Positions 33,235 through 44,320 are shown, counted from the first letter of the stretch. The stretch: DNA of 64,000 bases from Nematopogon swammerdamellus (GCA_946902875.1 OX336349.1:10873891-10937890); one strand, 5' to 3'. Made by a program: numbers and translations. The notes: a model not told the origin generated them from the letters alone.

Positions 33235-35444
33235 AAATTGCTCAGAATAGCCCCAATTCAGTTCTAATTACCATATAAATGATCATCTGAATCTACACCT
33301 GCCAAACAAGGTCTTGTTATCATCTGTAAAATAATAAAAATAAAGTAGCGTTTCGCCCGCCTAGAGCATTACTCGGCGTTGAAGCTTTGGGCGGCTCGCA
33401 ATATTGGGCGGAAAAGTAATGCTCGAAATTTTTGCTTACGTAATTATTACGCAGTCTTATCTCTCAAATATTGTGTTGATTCAAAATTGGAATGAGGCGG
33501 CGCACCTGAGACGTGAAGCATGATCCATCGGTTCGTTTTGAAAATATAGTCTCGTCTTTCACTTTGTCCATGTATACCTATTACACTTTTCCTCATGACA
33601 AGCGCCCAAATGTCCAAGTTTGGGCTCATTTCGAAATTTCAAGGGTCAAGTGCTCTTTTTCTTTCAGACCAGCGCACAACGCACGATAGCGCACCGCATT
33701 TGAGGGCGTTTTCGTTTAGTAACGTATGTTGAATAAATTTCCTTCAGCCTTATCTCATGGGTGTGTGTTGATGATGTTGTAATTCGATGAGCATTTGTAT
33801 GGGCTCCGGCACGGGTCACTGCGTCAGGAAATAGGCTATCAAACACAACCCATTTCACCAAGCAACGCGGAGGTAGATAGAGGCGCCATAATGGAGGGAT
33901 ACAGGAAGAAAAACATCTACGCGCCATTGGACAAGGAAGGATATCATGGCCTCGGGATCTCTATGTACTTAGGTAATTTGCCGGTCCAGGCGGATGAGTA
34001 TGTGCGTAATAGACATTGTACAAACCCCGAATTAGGTTCCCGCTTCAGGCAGCTCGAACTATCTACTACATAAAATACAACAACAAAAATATAGATGCTA
34101 CGTCTTTAACTTCACATGCACCAAATTAAATATACATTCAATGAACGGCTACTGTGCACCTACAAAATTGCTGCTATTTTTATCATTGAAGTATATTATG
34201 TAGGTGATGCTTAATAAATGGAATACATTGTATCACCTTTTTTATCATCCAATGTTCAACTCATACATACTAAAGAAAATACAAATTTTCATAAAATATA
34301 GAAGCTTTCGGTTTTATTAAATTAGTCTTCATTAATGCAATTTCCCATTGTCTACTCATGAAATACATATTGAAATTTATAACCGCATCCTTCATCCTCC
34401 GGAGCAGCTTGAATCGGTAAACTTAAGAACGGAAAATTCATTTTCCGAAAAAATGCTCAGCGGGACGGAAAGCGGAGAGGACGGCGACCACAACTTCATC
34501 AGAACAGCGTCGCAGCCGCAGAGCATCCTCCCGCCCCGCGCCGCCCCGCTCCGCGCCCGGCCCCACCGACCGCGCGAAGCCTTCCGCAACTTTTAATCTT
34601 TTCACTTTGTCGTCTTTTGATATGCCCGTGATAAATGCCGAGACTGCGCCGAGTAAAAATGAAAAAATTAAATGTCCGAGTCTCCGGAAATGTGGCCGGC
34701 GGCGGGCAGCGGACATTATGCGAGAAATTAAAATTTATTTATTTTCGGCGCCGACCCCACTCCTTAATGCTGAGTGCCGCAGTCCGTGTGAAGCGGGGCG
34801 GGGGCGGGGGCGCGGGCGCGAGGGCGGCACGGGTGCGGGTCGGAAGGTATGAAGTGGCGGCAGTGACGACGCCGGGAATGCTAATAAAAAAGTCGAGCCC
34901 CAGGGTGGACGGAGGGCGGTGATGCGGATAGAAAAATGATCGTATCTTCAGGAACACGGGTGACGATTCACTCTGAATTTCAGTAATGCGAGTCCTGAAT
35001 ACCGCGAGCCTCATTGAGTGCACGTTCATCTCGGCGTGAGACAAGTTTCAGTATTTTAAGTCTAGTTCAATAGTTTTTTTTTTGTTTAAATTATTATGAA
35101 TGAATAGTACTCGTTTATTTTCTCCTCCATGATTTTAGTAATACTTGCATAAATATGTATAGATTTACTATTGTAAAGATTAGGTATTTTTTTCGAGTAT
35201 AAAGTTAATGGATGTACGAGCAAATAAGTACACTTAAGGAAATACAATTAAGGACGTACTTACATAATACTGTAACTTACTGGCCATCCAGCCAGTAGGT
35301 AAATTTTTTAACTTTTATAATTCGATATCACTCTTTTTATTTCATGTTTGAGTTGTGTTATTCAATTGTGTGTTGGTGTATCTGTGTGTCCGCTGCACTT
35401 GACTCACTTTACTGGAATAAGACTACTTCTTCAGTTCCCGACTT
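33235..35444. other. Unassigned, with CpG-rich island at 34480-34920
   Basis: The island has two GC-rich shoulders (34528-34585 and 34790-34850). Between them is 'gaaattaaaatttatttatt', next to 'ccggaaatgtggccggcggc' (an Ets-like CCGGAA). It does not resemble any repeat in this window. Candidate regulatory element only; a 92-codon frame at 33795-34073 has no recognised domain. Confidence 0.35.
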
Positions 35445-35712
35445 GTTAGGTTTCCGTATCCCGTACGGAAGCCTATTAAGCACTAAGCCTACGCCGCGCC
35501 GTCTGTCTGTCCTTCTGCTGTATCTTTGGGACGGTAATAGGTAGCCTGTTGAAATTTTCACAGAATATGTGTTATTATGGCGAATATAACAACAAATAAT
35601 AAAAAATAGAAAAAGTAAAAAATTTAGGGAGGTTCCCATACAAGAAACGTGTTTTTTTTTGTGTTGCGGAAACCTCGGTGCTCGATTCCGACTCGCAATT
35701 TGGCCGTTTTCT
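35445..35712 (-). mobile_element. GACR element, antisense
   Basis: 'ggtttccgtatcccgtacgg', 'ctgtctgtccttctgctgta', interior 'ggttcccatacaagaaacgt', and head complement 'gactcgcaatttggccg'. Diverged, with a reduced microsatellite. Confidence 0.8.
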
Positions 35713-36483
35713 CTCTCGTAATATATCAGTGAAAGTTCTTGCCCTCCAAGCACTCCTTAAATTAGAAGAGAGCACTTAAAAAGTGTACAACAAGCCATCA
35801 GGGCTTCGGCACAATACTTACTACGACTTGAATGAAAAAAAAAACGGAAGCTTTGGTTAAGTTAATTTCCTCCATGAAAATTATATTCACATCATGTATA
35901 AAAAAATACGGCAATAAGCAATAAGCCGTTTTGTGCGCTCAAATTGCTCGGAATACGCACTTCGAGCGCCGCGGTAACTTGTTTTACGGAAGAGGCGTCG
36001 CGCCGATCGCTTCTTCGCGGGTCCACCGGATGCCAAACTTGTATTTCTGGCAAATAAATGCCCAATGAGTCGTGAGCGATAATTCTGCCATGAATCCCTT
36101 CGGAGTGGAACTGGCTGCGGTAACGACAGGTAACGAGCCCCTCCCGCCCCGCTCCCACCGCCGCCGCCGCGCCGGTTCTCGGAACGGAATCATTACCCAT
36201 CATTGCCTCGCTATAGCAATAACTACGATCGTTCCGGTCACAGAACAGGAAGAGGAGAGGAGTGCCGTTCAGCAGTAAACCTTAACGACAAACAACTATA
36301 TTACCCAATTCGCTTTTCGCTTTTTCCCGATCAGTTTGATCTTTACCACATACGAGCTTTTCTGACTGAATAATTTTTCTGGCTCTGAATTATTAAAAAA
36401 ATACGAACGTACGATACGTAAATTGTGTTTAAAGTAGGTAAGTAGCTCCGTGGTTTATTTTTATAAAAATCGCTACAGTGGCG
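35713..36483. other. Unassigned, with CpG-rich island at 35990-36245
   Basis: The non-repetitive block includes 'tgcggtaacgacaggtaacg' and 'ccaccgccgccgccgcgccg' between AT-rich flanks. Possible regulatory DNA; no exon is supported. Confidence 0.35.
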
Positions 36484-36880
36484 CCGAGCCAAGGTGTCTA
36501 ACGACGCCCATGAACATTCGGTCGTATGCCGGAGTTGCGAATGCCATGCCGAGCTGACAGGTGCCTATTCACACCACTCTGAAGGTCCGAAGACTGTACT
36601 TGGGGGAAATACACGGACAGGTAGAGTGTTCCAGAGTTTACCAGCTCTGTGGAGGAAAGAACTGCAGAACCGATTGGTACGCATCTGCGGTAAACCTAGC
36701 GTGTAGGGAGGAATGCAATCCCTGCCCAGGGCCAGGGCGCGTAGTGCAAAGATGGAAAGAGGACGGCGGAATCGCGTCGAACAGCTCCTCCGAGTACTCC
36801 CCACTAAGCCGACATCCCTACTGAGTCGGAGTGCTTTTAGATAGCGGCACACCTCGGGGTCACCCATCACTCTCACGGCA
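36484..36880 (-). pseudogene. LINE RT C-terminus and 3' region (second CR1-like family)
   Basis: The minus-strand peptide includes 'RFCSSFLHRAGKLWNTLPVR' and 'VFPPSTVFGPSEW' before a stop. This is the same C-terminal motif class (W-N-x-L-P) as at 16833 but a different family. The upstream part ('LSIFALRALALGRDC') is weakly conserved and the RT core is absent. A sense fragment of the same family is at 42681-42805. Confidence 0.8.
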
Positions 36881-38000
36881 CGATATCATGGATGGGATTC
36901 ACTCGTGAATTGTGTCCAGAGGCGCAAGCTGGCATTCAGCAAAGCCATCTCACAAGTGCCAGCAGTACGCCTAGCTAAATCCAGATTGATTTGTATGATT
37001 TTATTTTGCAGAATGTGCAGCTCGCAGCGCATTTGCTGTTCACCAATATGTTAACTCTGTGGTAAAAAGGAAAGGGAACAAAATTGCAGCTCAGTCCTTC
37101 GTCTCATTTGGCTAATAATATGGCAGATCAGATATTGGAAACGTGACACTTTTCTTAACTTTCCCTCGCTTAATGAGGTAGAATTTGAAGCAGATCATAC
37201 AATCTCCTTGATAACGCGATTTGACGATGTTCCTCGATCCTTGTAGGCACTTAAGCTAAGTCTATTGCTGGCGTTTAATCAAAATCAGAGTTCGAAACTC
37301 TCCAAATACTCCCTCAACCCCGCGGATGGAAACAATAGCTGTTTCAAATCCGGCGATTTAAAATTTAATTAATTTTACCTTTCATTCAGAAGAGGCTTCC
37401 AGAGTTTTCATCCTCCTGAAACAGATACAAATAATTTTGTTAACATCGAAACATTCGGTTCGTCGTATTACTCGCTGTCTCTGTGCATGTACCTAGGTAG
37501 GTACCTAGGTAATAAATGATACAAAATGTTTGCAGACGCGAGTGAATACAACACGCCAAGAAAAAATATGGCGGAGCAAGGAACAGTCGCGAACGGAGAG
37601 AACGGACAGGACAAATTGTGGGCTCGATGCACGCAACAAGAACACAATCAACCGGGAACAATGGCTGCCATCACAGTCGCGCTTGATTAATGTTCTGTCC
37701 GGCATCACCGCGGCCGCGACATCACCATACCTCCCTCCGCGAGCTTCCTCCTCCGCACGGCAGCACCACCACTTACTGCCGCGGTATTAAAGTACCTAGC
37801 CAAAATAAGTCGTTTTGCAAGCCACCAAATTGTATTTATTTTCTACCAAATAAACTATTCAGCAATCGGTTTAACAATTTACGAATTAAGTAGCTAATCT
37901 AAAGGATTGCGAGTAAATCAAACCCACCCATTAGTTCCTCCCGGTCGTGTCTGATAACAACATATTTCCTATCATTTCGCTTCGTTTAATTTAATTTCAT
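36881..38000. other. Unassigned sequence
   Basis: Small GC-rich patch at 37708-37780. No gene is recognised. Confidence 0.4.
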
Positions 38001-38010
38001 TCTAATTTAA

Positions 38011-38556
38011 AAAAAAATAGGTAAAAAAACTTTTAAGTTAAACGGTTTTATTAAAAAAAACTAGAAAAAAAAACATCAGCTGCAACAAAAAACTAGAAAA
38101 TAATAAGGACACAAGCCTGGGCCTTCTTAAGATTTTACGTCTAGGTAAGAAATCGTGCAATACTAGCGTGCTGTCTTCTCATGTCGGATGCCAAAGGGCA
38201 CATTGTGTCGCTGCGTCAGCGGAATAAGTAATAAATTGAGACTTTTAACAGACTAATATAAAAACGTGGGGCGCATGTTATTACGCATATTATACGCCCC
38301 ACGTTTTTATATTAGTCTGTTAAAAGTCTCAATTTATTACTTATTCCGCTGACGCAGCGACACAATGTGCCCTTTGGCATCCGACATGAGAAGACAGCAC
38401 GCTAGTATTGCACGATTTCTTACCTAGACGTAAAATCTTAAGAAGGCCCAGGCTTGTGTCCTTATTATTTTCTAGTTTTTTGTTGCAGCTGATGTTTTTT
38501 TTCTAGTTTTTTTTAATAAAACCGTTTAACTTAAAAGTTTTTTTACCTATTTTTTT
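38011..38556. repeat. Near-perfect palindrome, about 262-bp arms and 21-bp spacer
   Basis: Arms 38011-38273 and 38295-38556 are exact complements except for one A/T-run length difference (9 versus 8). The spacer is 'catgttattacgcatattat' plus one base. The right arm is continuous with the helicase 3' flank. The left arm therefore looks like an inverted duplication of the element's end. Such low divergence means a recent origin, gene conversion between arms, or an assembly/hairpin artefact. Confidence 0.95.
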
Positions 38557-38590
38557 ATTTACTCGTTTTTAGTTTGATTTTTGGCTCGTA

Positions 38591-38968
38591 TCATTCATTA
38601 CGCAAACTCCTCATCCTTTCCAACTCTCTCATTGCATCTTTGTTACTCGGTTTCTTACCTGTCAATTTGTCACAATCAAGCTCCTCAATACATAGCCCTT
38701 CTAAAGACTTTACGCGACTCAATGCAACATACGCTTGACCCTCCTCAAATATTCTGGAGCCCAAATACACGACAGCATGGTCAACAGTACTGCCCTACAT
38801 TTTATGGACAGTGGAGGCCCATGCCAAAATTTTCGGTAACATCCGTGTCTCAGCTGTTCCATAATTAAACTTTGCTGGAAACTGTATGGCTTTAGGATGG
38901 ATAAGGTGCCCGCCGTCTCTTTCAAAATCAATTTGAACAGATGGTATGTCTGTTTCATTTTGCGTTCG
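38591..38968 (-). pseudogene. Helitron-type Pif1-family helicase, C-terminal remnant
   Basis: One minus-strand frame runs from about 38968 to the stop at 38591. Visible motifs: 'HPKAIQFPAKFNYG', motif V region '[20 protein letters not shown]', '[20 protein letters not shown]' (motif VI with its Arg) and '[20 protein letters not shown]'. These match the SF1B helicase C-terminus of Helitrons. The single interruption is TAG at 38795-38797, where the family has Gln (CAG) in VHK-x-Q-G: one nonsense change in a catalytic motif. Upstream the frame runs into the 130-bp satellite, so the rest of the helicase has been lost. Confidence 0.88.
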
Positions 38969-38970
38969 AC

Positions 38971-40914
38971 AAGTATGGGACACTCGTCCAAACAAACCAA
39001 ATGAGCCCAAACTCGAGGGGGTTACTAGTAACGGTTAGAAAATTCTACTGTACACCTCCTGACTCCATCATCAGACCCTCGTCACCAAGTGTATTGGTAG
39101 AAGTATGGGACACTCGTCCAAACCAACCAAATGAGCCCAAACTTGAGGGGGTTACTAGTAACAGTTGAAGAGTTCCACTGTACACCTCCAGACTCCATCA
39201 TCAGACCCTCGTCACCAAATGTATTGGTAGAAGTATAGAACACTCGTCCAAACCAACCATATGAGCCCAAACTCAAGGGGGTGTTACTAGTAACGGTTGA
39301 AGAGTTCCACTGTACACCTCCTGACTCCATCATCAGACCCTCGTCACCAAGTGTACTGGTAGAAGTATGGGACACTCGTCCAAACCAACCAAATGAGCCC
39401 AAACTGGAGGGGGTTACTAGTAACGGTTGAAGAGTTGCACTGTCCACCTCCTGACTCCAGCATGAGACCCTCGTCACCAAGTGTATTGGGAGAAGTATGG
39501 GACACTCGTCCAAACCAACCATATGAGCCCAAACTCGAGGGGGTTACTAGTAACAGTTGAAGAGTTCCACTGTACACCTCCTGACTCCATCATCAGATCC
39601 TCGTCACCAAGTGTATTGATAGAAGTATGGGACACTCGTCCAAACCAACCATATGAGCACAAACTCGAGGGGGTTACTAGTAACGGTTGAAGAGTTCCAC
39701 TGTCCACCTCCCGACTCCATCATCAGACCCTCGTCACCAAGTGTATTGGTAGAAGTATGGGACACTCGTCCAAACCAACCATATGAGCCCAAACTCGAGG
39801 GGGTTACTAGTAACAGTTGAAGAGTTCCACTGTACACCTCCTGACTCCATCATCAGATCCTCGTCACCAAGTGTATTGATAGAAGTATGGGACACTCGTC
39901 CAAACCAACCATATGAGCACAAACTCGAGGGGGTTACTAGTAACGGTTGAAGAGTTCCACTGTACACCTCCCGACTCCATCATCAGACCCTCGTCACCAA
40001 GTGTATTGGTAGAAGTATGGGACACTCGTCCAAACCAACCATATGAGCCCAAACTCGAGGGCGTTACTAGTAACGGTTGAAGAGTTCCACTGTCACCCTC
40101 CTGACTCCATCATGAGACCCTCGTCACCAAGTGTATTGGGAGAAGTATGGGACACTCGTCTAAACCAACCATATGAGCACAAACTCGAGGGGGTTACTAG
40201 TAACGGTTGAAGAGTTCCACTGTCCACCTCCTGACTCCATCATCAGACCCTCGTCACCAAGTGTATTGGTAGAAGTATGGGACACTCGTCCAAACCAACC
40301 AAATGAGCCCAAACTTGAGGGGATTACTAGTAACGGTTGAAGAGTTCCACTGTTCACCTCCTGACTCCATCATGAGACCCTCGTCACCAAGTGTATTGGT
40401 AGAAGTATGGGACACTCGTTCAAACCAACCATATGAGCCCAAACTCGAGGAGGTTACTAGTAACGGTTGAAGAATTCTACTGTACACCTCCTGACTCCAT
40501 CATCAGACCCTCGTCACCAAGTGTATTGGTAGAAGTATGGGACACTCGTCCAAACCAACCAAATGAGCCCAAACTCGAGGTGGTTACTAGTAACGGTTGA
40601 AGAGTTCCACTGTCCACCTCCTGACTCCATCATTAGACCCTCGTCACCAAGTGTATTGGTAGAAGTATGAGACACTCTTCTAAACAAACCAAATGAGCCC
40701 AAACTCGAGGGGGTTACTAGTAACGGTTGAAGAGTTCCACTGTACACCTCCTGACTCCATCATCAGACCCTCGTCACCAAGTGTATTGGTAGAAGTATGG
40801 GACACTCGTCCAAACCAACCAAATGAGCCTAAACTCGAGGGGGTTACTAGTAACGGTTGAAGAGTTCCACTGTACACCTCCTGACTCCATCATCAGACCC
40901 TCGTTACCAAGTTG
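38971..40914. repeat. 130-bp satellite, about 15 copies
   Basis: The unit begins 'gtatgggacactcgtccaaa' and includes the 12-bp palindrome GTTACTAGTAAC, then 'ctccatcatcagaccctcgt'. Period 130 is set by identical phrases at 39344, 39474, 39604, 39734 and 39864. A two-unit block (39471-39730) is repeated almost exactly at 39731-39990, giving a 260-bp higher-order unit. Each unit carries a 77-codon open stretch on the minus strand, but 130 is not a multiple of 3 and these are not coding. Confidence 0.96.
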
Positions 40915-41083
40915 AAATTATCATATTATTGTATTGTCACGAGAACTCAATGTGTGTGCAAAGTTTCATAAAAATCGGTTCAGTAGAAGTAGTTGAAAAA
41001 GTTGTCGCAAGATTTGAAACAAAGATAGAAACAAAGCCACAAATATACGGAGTCAAGCTAAATAAAACCGTTTAAAAATTAGA

Positions 41084-42680
41084 CTAAGCTGAACTTGTAT
41101 TTAACATTCTTCTATCACGATGCACCACATGCTATAAAAAACAATTTGGAATTCAACCCAATGCAACAATCAAACTATTGCAGACCGAATAAATGTGCAA
41201 AGTTTGAATTTAGCCTTTCTTAGTATATTTACCCTATCTATATTGTTTCCTCCGATGGTAGACTAGATTTTTATTCGAGGTTTCGAATAAAAATCTAAAA
41301 ATCGATAAAATCAAACGTTTTCAAGAGAGTGCTGCCGTGGCGAAGCACGTTTGCTCCGATCGTTCATTCAGCGTCACGTCACCGAACAAAGACTTAGCTA
41401 CAATGTGTCGAATGCGACGTACAAACGATCTCTCGCTGTGCTCCGCTATTCGAATGGTACCTGTTATCGATGGCCCACCTGCGCTACATATTGAGAAACC
41501 TAACGTTTATGAACAATTCTCAATCACTAGTGTCAATTCTTGTGGAAATAAAATTATATTAAATAGGTGACGGTGGAAATGGATTTCGATTTCGAAGATT
41601 TAAATTTAGAACAAGGATGTGGAACTGGAAACTCTTTTCAAGATTGCAAGATGTTGGGTGAGCTTAGCACAAAACATTGAGCAGTGTGATCATTATTTCT
41701 GGCAAGGGATTGTATTTCATACCTGTGAACGAAGATGCTGGAAGCATTTAAATATTATTTTGAATGTTCCTGCTTGTTTGTATTTATATAAACCAAAATC
41801 TATGAAATTATGGTTCCAACATAAATCACAAGAGAGTGTGCGAGAGAGAATAACGTATTTCACGTTCGGGACAAGTATAAATTTATACAAGATCATCCGT
41901 TACCAGCTACTCTTACGCGCATCTGCCATCAATAATTAATCGACCTCAATACTTCACAGATTGTTAAAGCGGTGACAAATACTTATCCCCTATTTAACCG
42001 ACCGATCACATCGCATCGTACGCACTCCCAATATCCGATGCTACACATGTTGGCTATAAAATTCAAATTGATCCCGCGTGCGAGGCCCAAGGCCGAGCTG
42101 GTGAACATTACCGTAGTCGTTAGAAATTGCTCGCGTTTACTCTCCCCACCCCGGCCTCACCCCGCCCCGCACCAACGACGGCCTCACCCCGCCCCGAGCG
42201 CGCCGTTACTTACTTCGTACCGGAATAATAAAGAGACATCAGCCTAATGGACTGCTAGCGCCAAAATTTGACTCTTCTGTGAGACTGCACTCGCGAGATG
42301 TAAATAGACATCACATCTGCCCCAGTTCTACTTCAGGCTCTCGAATACGCGACGGAGCGTACATAGATAGATTCACAAGTAGAGTTTGAAAATTATATTT
42401 CAATTCAAGCGGAGTGCTTGGAAAATATATTTAAACTACTCCGATCTCAACCTATCTGCATTTAGTTTAGTTTTGGATAGGCGAGAAGGAGTTGTGAGCT
42501 GAATGAATAATGAGTATCAGAATAATGAAATGAGATAATTGTACTAAAATTGAATTCCAACAGACACAGATCTATTCAGTAGGCAAACGTGTTAACTATC
42601 GGCTACGGTGAAACACACGGAGGTAGTCCGTTGCCCGTTTACATGCATGTCACAAGATTTCGAATGAGCAATAGCTGAAA
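41084..42680. other. Mostly unassigned; GC-rich patch at 42140-42210
   Basis: Pyrimidine-rich 'ccccaccccggcctcacccc' repeats twice near 42145 and 42185. No gene is recognised. Confidence 0.4.
41264..41297. repeat. Short hairpin, 15-bp perfect arms
   Basis: TAGATTTTTATTCGA, four-base loop, then its complement. Single copy in the window. Confidence 0.8.
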
Positions 42681-42805
42681 TCTGCCGTGTATTTCCTTCC
42701 AAGTACAGTCTCGGGTCCTTCAAGAGGGCGTGAACGGGCACCTGTCAGGCCGGCATGGCATTCGCTACCCCCGCATAAGACCGAATGCCCATGGACGTCA
42801 TATTT
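42681..42805 (+). pseudogene. LINE 3' coding/UTR fragment, same family as 36484
   Basis: Reads 'VYFLPSTVSGPSRG' and then 'APVRPAWHSLPPHKTECPW', parallel to 'VFPPSTVFGPSEW' and 'APVSSAWHSQLRHTTECSW' at 36484-36600 in the opposite orientation. The conservation past the stop shows both are LINE 3' ends. Confidence 0.75.
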
Positions 42806-42819
42806 TATTTTTATTTTTT

Positions 42820-42855
42820 TATGGAACCTGACTCGGTTGGCTACATCATCATATG
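42820..42855 (-). mobile_element. SINE-A tail fragment
   Basis: 'tttttatggaacctgactcg' and 'gttggctacatcatc' match the SINE-A 3' end only. Confidence 0.6.
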
Positions 42856-43030
42856 TCGCACTTTTAATAAAAAAAGAAATATTTCGAACTCTAAAGCAGT
42901 AGCAGGCACTTTTCACAAAAAAAAATTTTGCGTTCAAAACATATAGGTAATTCAACCGAATTGTTTATCAAAAATTTGTCAAGAAACAAGATACAATAAA
43001 GCCGGACTTGCTGAAACAATAAGCAATTCA

Positions 43031-43069
43031 GTTTTAACGCTATTTTTGAAGAAAAAATAGCGTTAAAAC
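43031..43069. repeat. Short hairpin, 17-bp arms
   Basis: GTTTTAACGCTATTTTT, loop GAAG, then the exact complement. The phrase 'gttaaaac' recurs once more at about 43083. Confidence 0.8.
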
Positions 43070-43558
43070 CCTTATTCATTCATGTTAAAACCCCTCGCTC
43101 AGAGCGGAGTTCCCACTTAGACAAAAAGCTTTCGGGAGAACGTGTGGAGACTTAGGGTACAAGCAACCACCGTAAGCGAACTTGTGCAGGTGCGACCGTG
43201 TCTGTGAGTTAGTCCTATGCACATGCTGTACAATCTTATGGTTCCACAATATTCAAGTATAGAACTGCTATTGTCAAACATTGCACACAATTTATTTACT
43301 TCGTCTTGCACACAATCGATAATTTCCCACAATTTGCACCAGACAGCTCGTAACCACAGAACACCGACTAATTCAGTGAGCCGTGCTCGTAACTGACGCG
43401 TTGAAAAAAATATGTCTCTTCACAAGTGTGACAAATATAACCCATCGACACTGTCTACACTATAATATTATAAAGAGGTAAAGTTTGTAAATTTGTGTAG
43501 GTTGATATCCAAAAATACTCAACCGATTTTAAAAATTCTTTGACCAATATTTAGAATT

Positions 43559-43968
43559 TTTTTTTTATGTAATCCGGTATGGCTGGCTGAGTCGCAGGGG
43601 CCAACGCGCATGCTCCGACCAGCCAATATCACCTCTGAGAAGGTAGGTGCCATACCGGAGACTTCCCTGGATTGCTGGCTATACTGGACTAGAGGAGAAC
43701 ACAACCGAGGCTGCTATGCGGCCATCTTACATCCAGTACGGTGGTACCAACCCAGTCGGCTACAATTTGAGCCTACCACCTAGTAAGGGGCAAGGGAAGG
43801 GACCTACAGTTTTACACCGGTTCCGAACGGTGAAGCAGCAGGTATAGGTATGCACGTAAATTTTTTCGTCAGAAAAAACTCATTGGTACACGCCGACCGG
43901 ATTGGAACCGAGGACCTCTCGCATGAGAAGCCTATGCCCAAACCACTCGGCCACCCGCCGCTTGACAA
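43559..43968 (-). mobile_element. Full-length SINE-B with tRNA-like head
   Basis: Minus strand 5' to 3': a tRNA-Leu/Ser-like head ('gcgggtggccgagtggtttg' A box; 'ctcggttccaatccggtcgg' B box), 'gtaccaatgagttttttctg', then the central domain shared with SINE-A ('gtaaaactgtaggtcccttc', 'cttactaggtggtagg', 'gttggtaccaccgtactg'). The body ('ggtatggcacctaccttctc') is followed by the tail 'actcagccagccataccgga' plus 'ttacataaaa'. The flanks 'ttgaccaat' and 'ttgacaaat' may be a diverged target duplication. The head is intact enough for RNA polymerase III but forms no good acceptor stem. Confidence 0.9.
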
Positions 43969-43970
43969 AT

Positions 43971-44320
43971 GAACGAACCTTCAGGATTGATATAGTAGAA
44001 TGAACCTAGATATAGTAGAAGAATGAACCTTCAGGATTGATATAGCAGAATGAACCTAGATATAGTAGAAGAATGAACCTTCAGGATTGATATAGTAGAA
44101 TGAACCTAGATATAGTAGAATGAACCTAGATATAGTAGAAGAATGAACCTTCAGGATTGATATAGTAGAATGAACCTAGATATAGTAGAAGAATGAACCT
44201 TCAGGATTTATATAGTAGAATGAACCTAGATATAGTAGAAGAATGAACCTTTAGGATTGATATAGTAGAATGAACCTAGATATAGTAGAAGAATGAACCT
44301 TCAGGATTGATATAGTAGGC
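43971..44320. repeat. 50-bp minisatellite, about 7 copies
   Basis: Unit: 'gaatgaaccttcaggattga', 'tatagtagaa', 'tgaacctaga', 'tatagtagaa'. The 50-bp unit is itself a 30-bp plus 20-bp pair of related half-units. One extra 20-bp half-unit is inserted near 44110. Point changes are few, implying recent expansion. Confidence 0.95.

Larger units (their letters stand above)
38001..41083 (-). mobile_element. Helitron-like element with satellite cargo, 3.1 kb
   Basis: The left end reads TCTAATTT and then, after about 30 bp, AAACGGTTTTATT. The right end, on the other strand, reads TCTAATTTTTAAACGG and TTTTATT. The block is thus bounded by short, asymmetric terminal inverted repeats, as described for the Helitron2/Helentron branch. 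Inside, left to right: a near-perfect palindrome, the C-terminus of a Helitron-type helicase on the minus strand, the 130-bp satellite, and a short unique tail. The Rep domain and most of the helicase are missing, so the copy is dead. Helitrons leave no target duplication, so the exact limits rest on the terminal repeats alone. Confidence 0.65.

Noticed and set aside
33795..34073. 92-codon plus-strand frame as a host exon
   Set aside because: No recognised domain or clear splice context; could not be supported from sequence alone.
39082..40877. Series of 60-146 codon minus-strand frames with repeated 'YGWFGRVSHT' peptides
   Set aside because: Each is one phase of the 130-bp satellite; the period is not divisible by 3, so no continuous protein exists.
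43890..43968. Possible tRNA-Leu/Ser gene on the minus strand
   Set aside because: It has good A and B boxes but poor acceptor pairing, and it is followed by the SINE-B body; the same head recurs at 62347.
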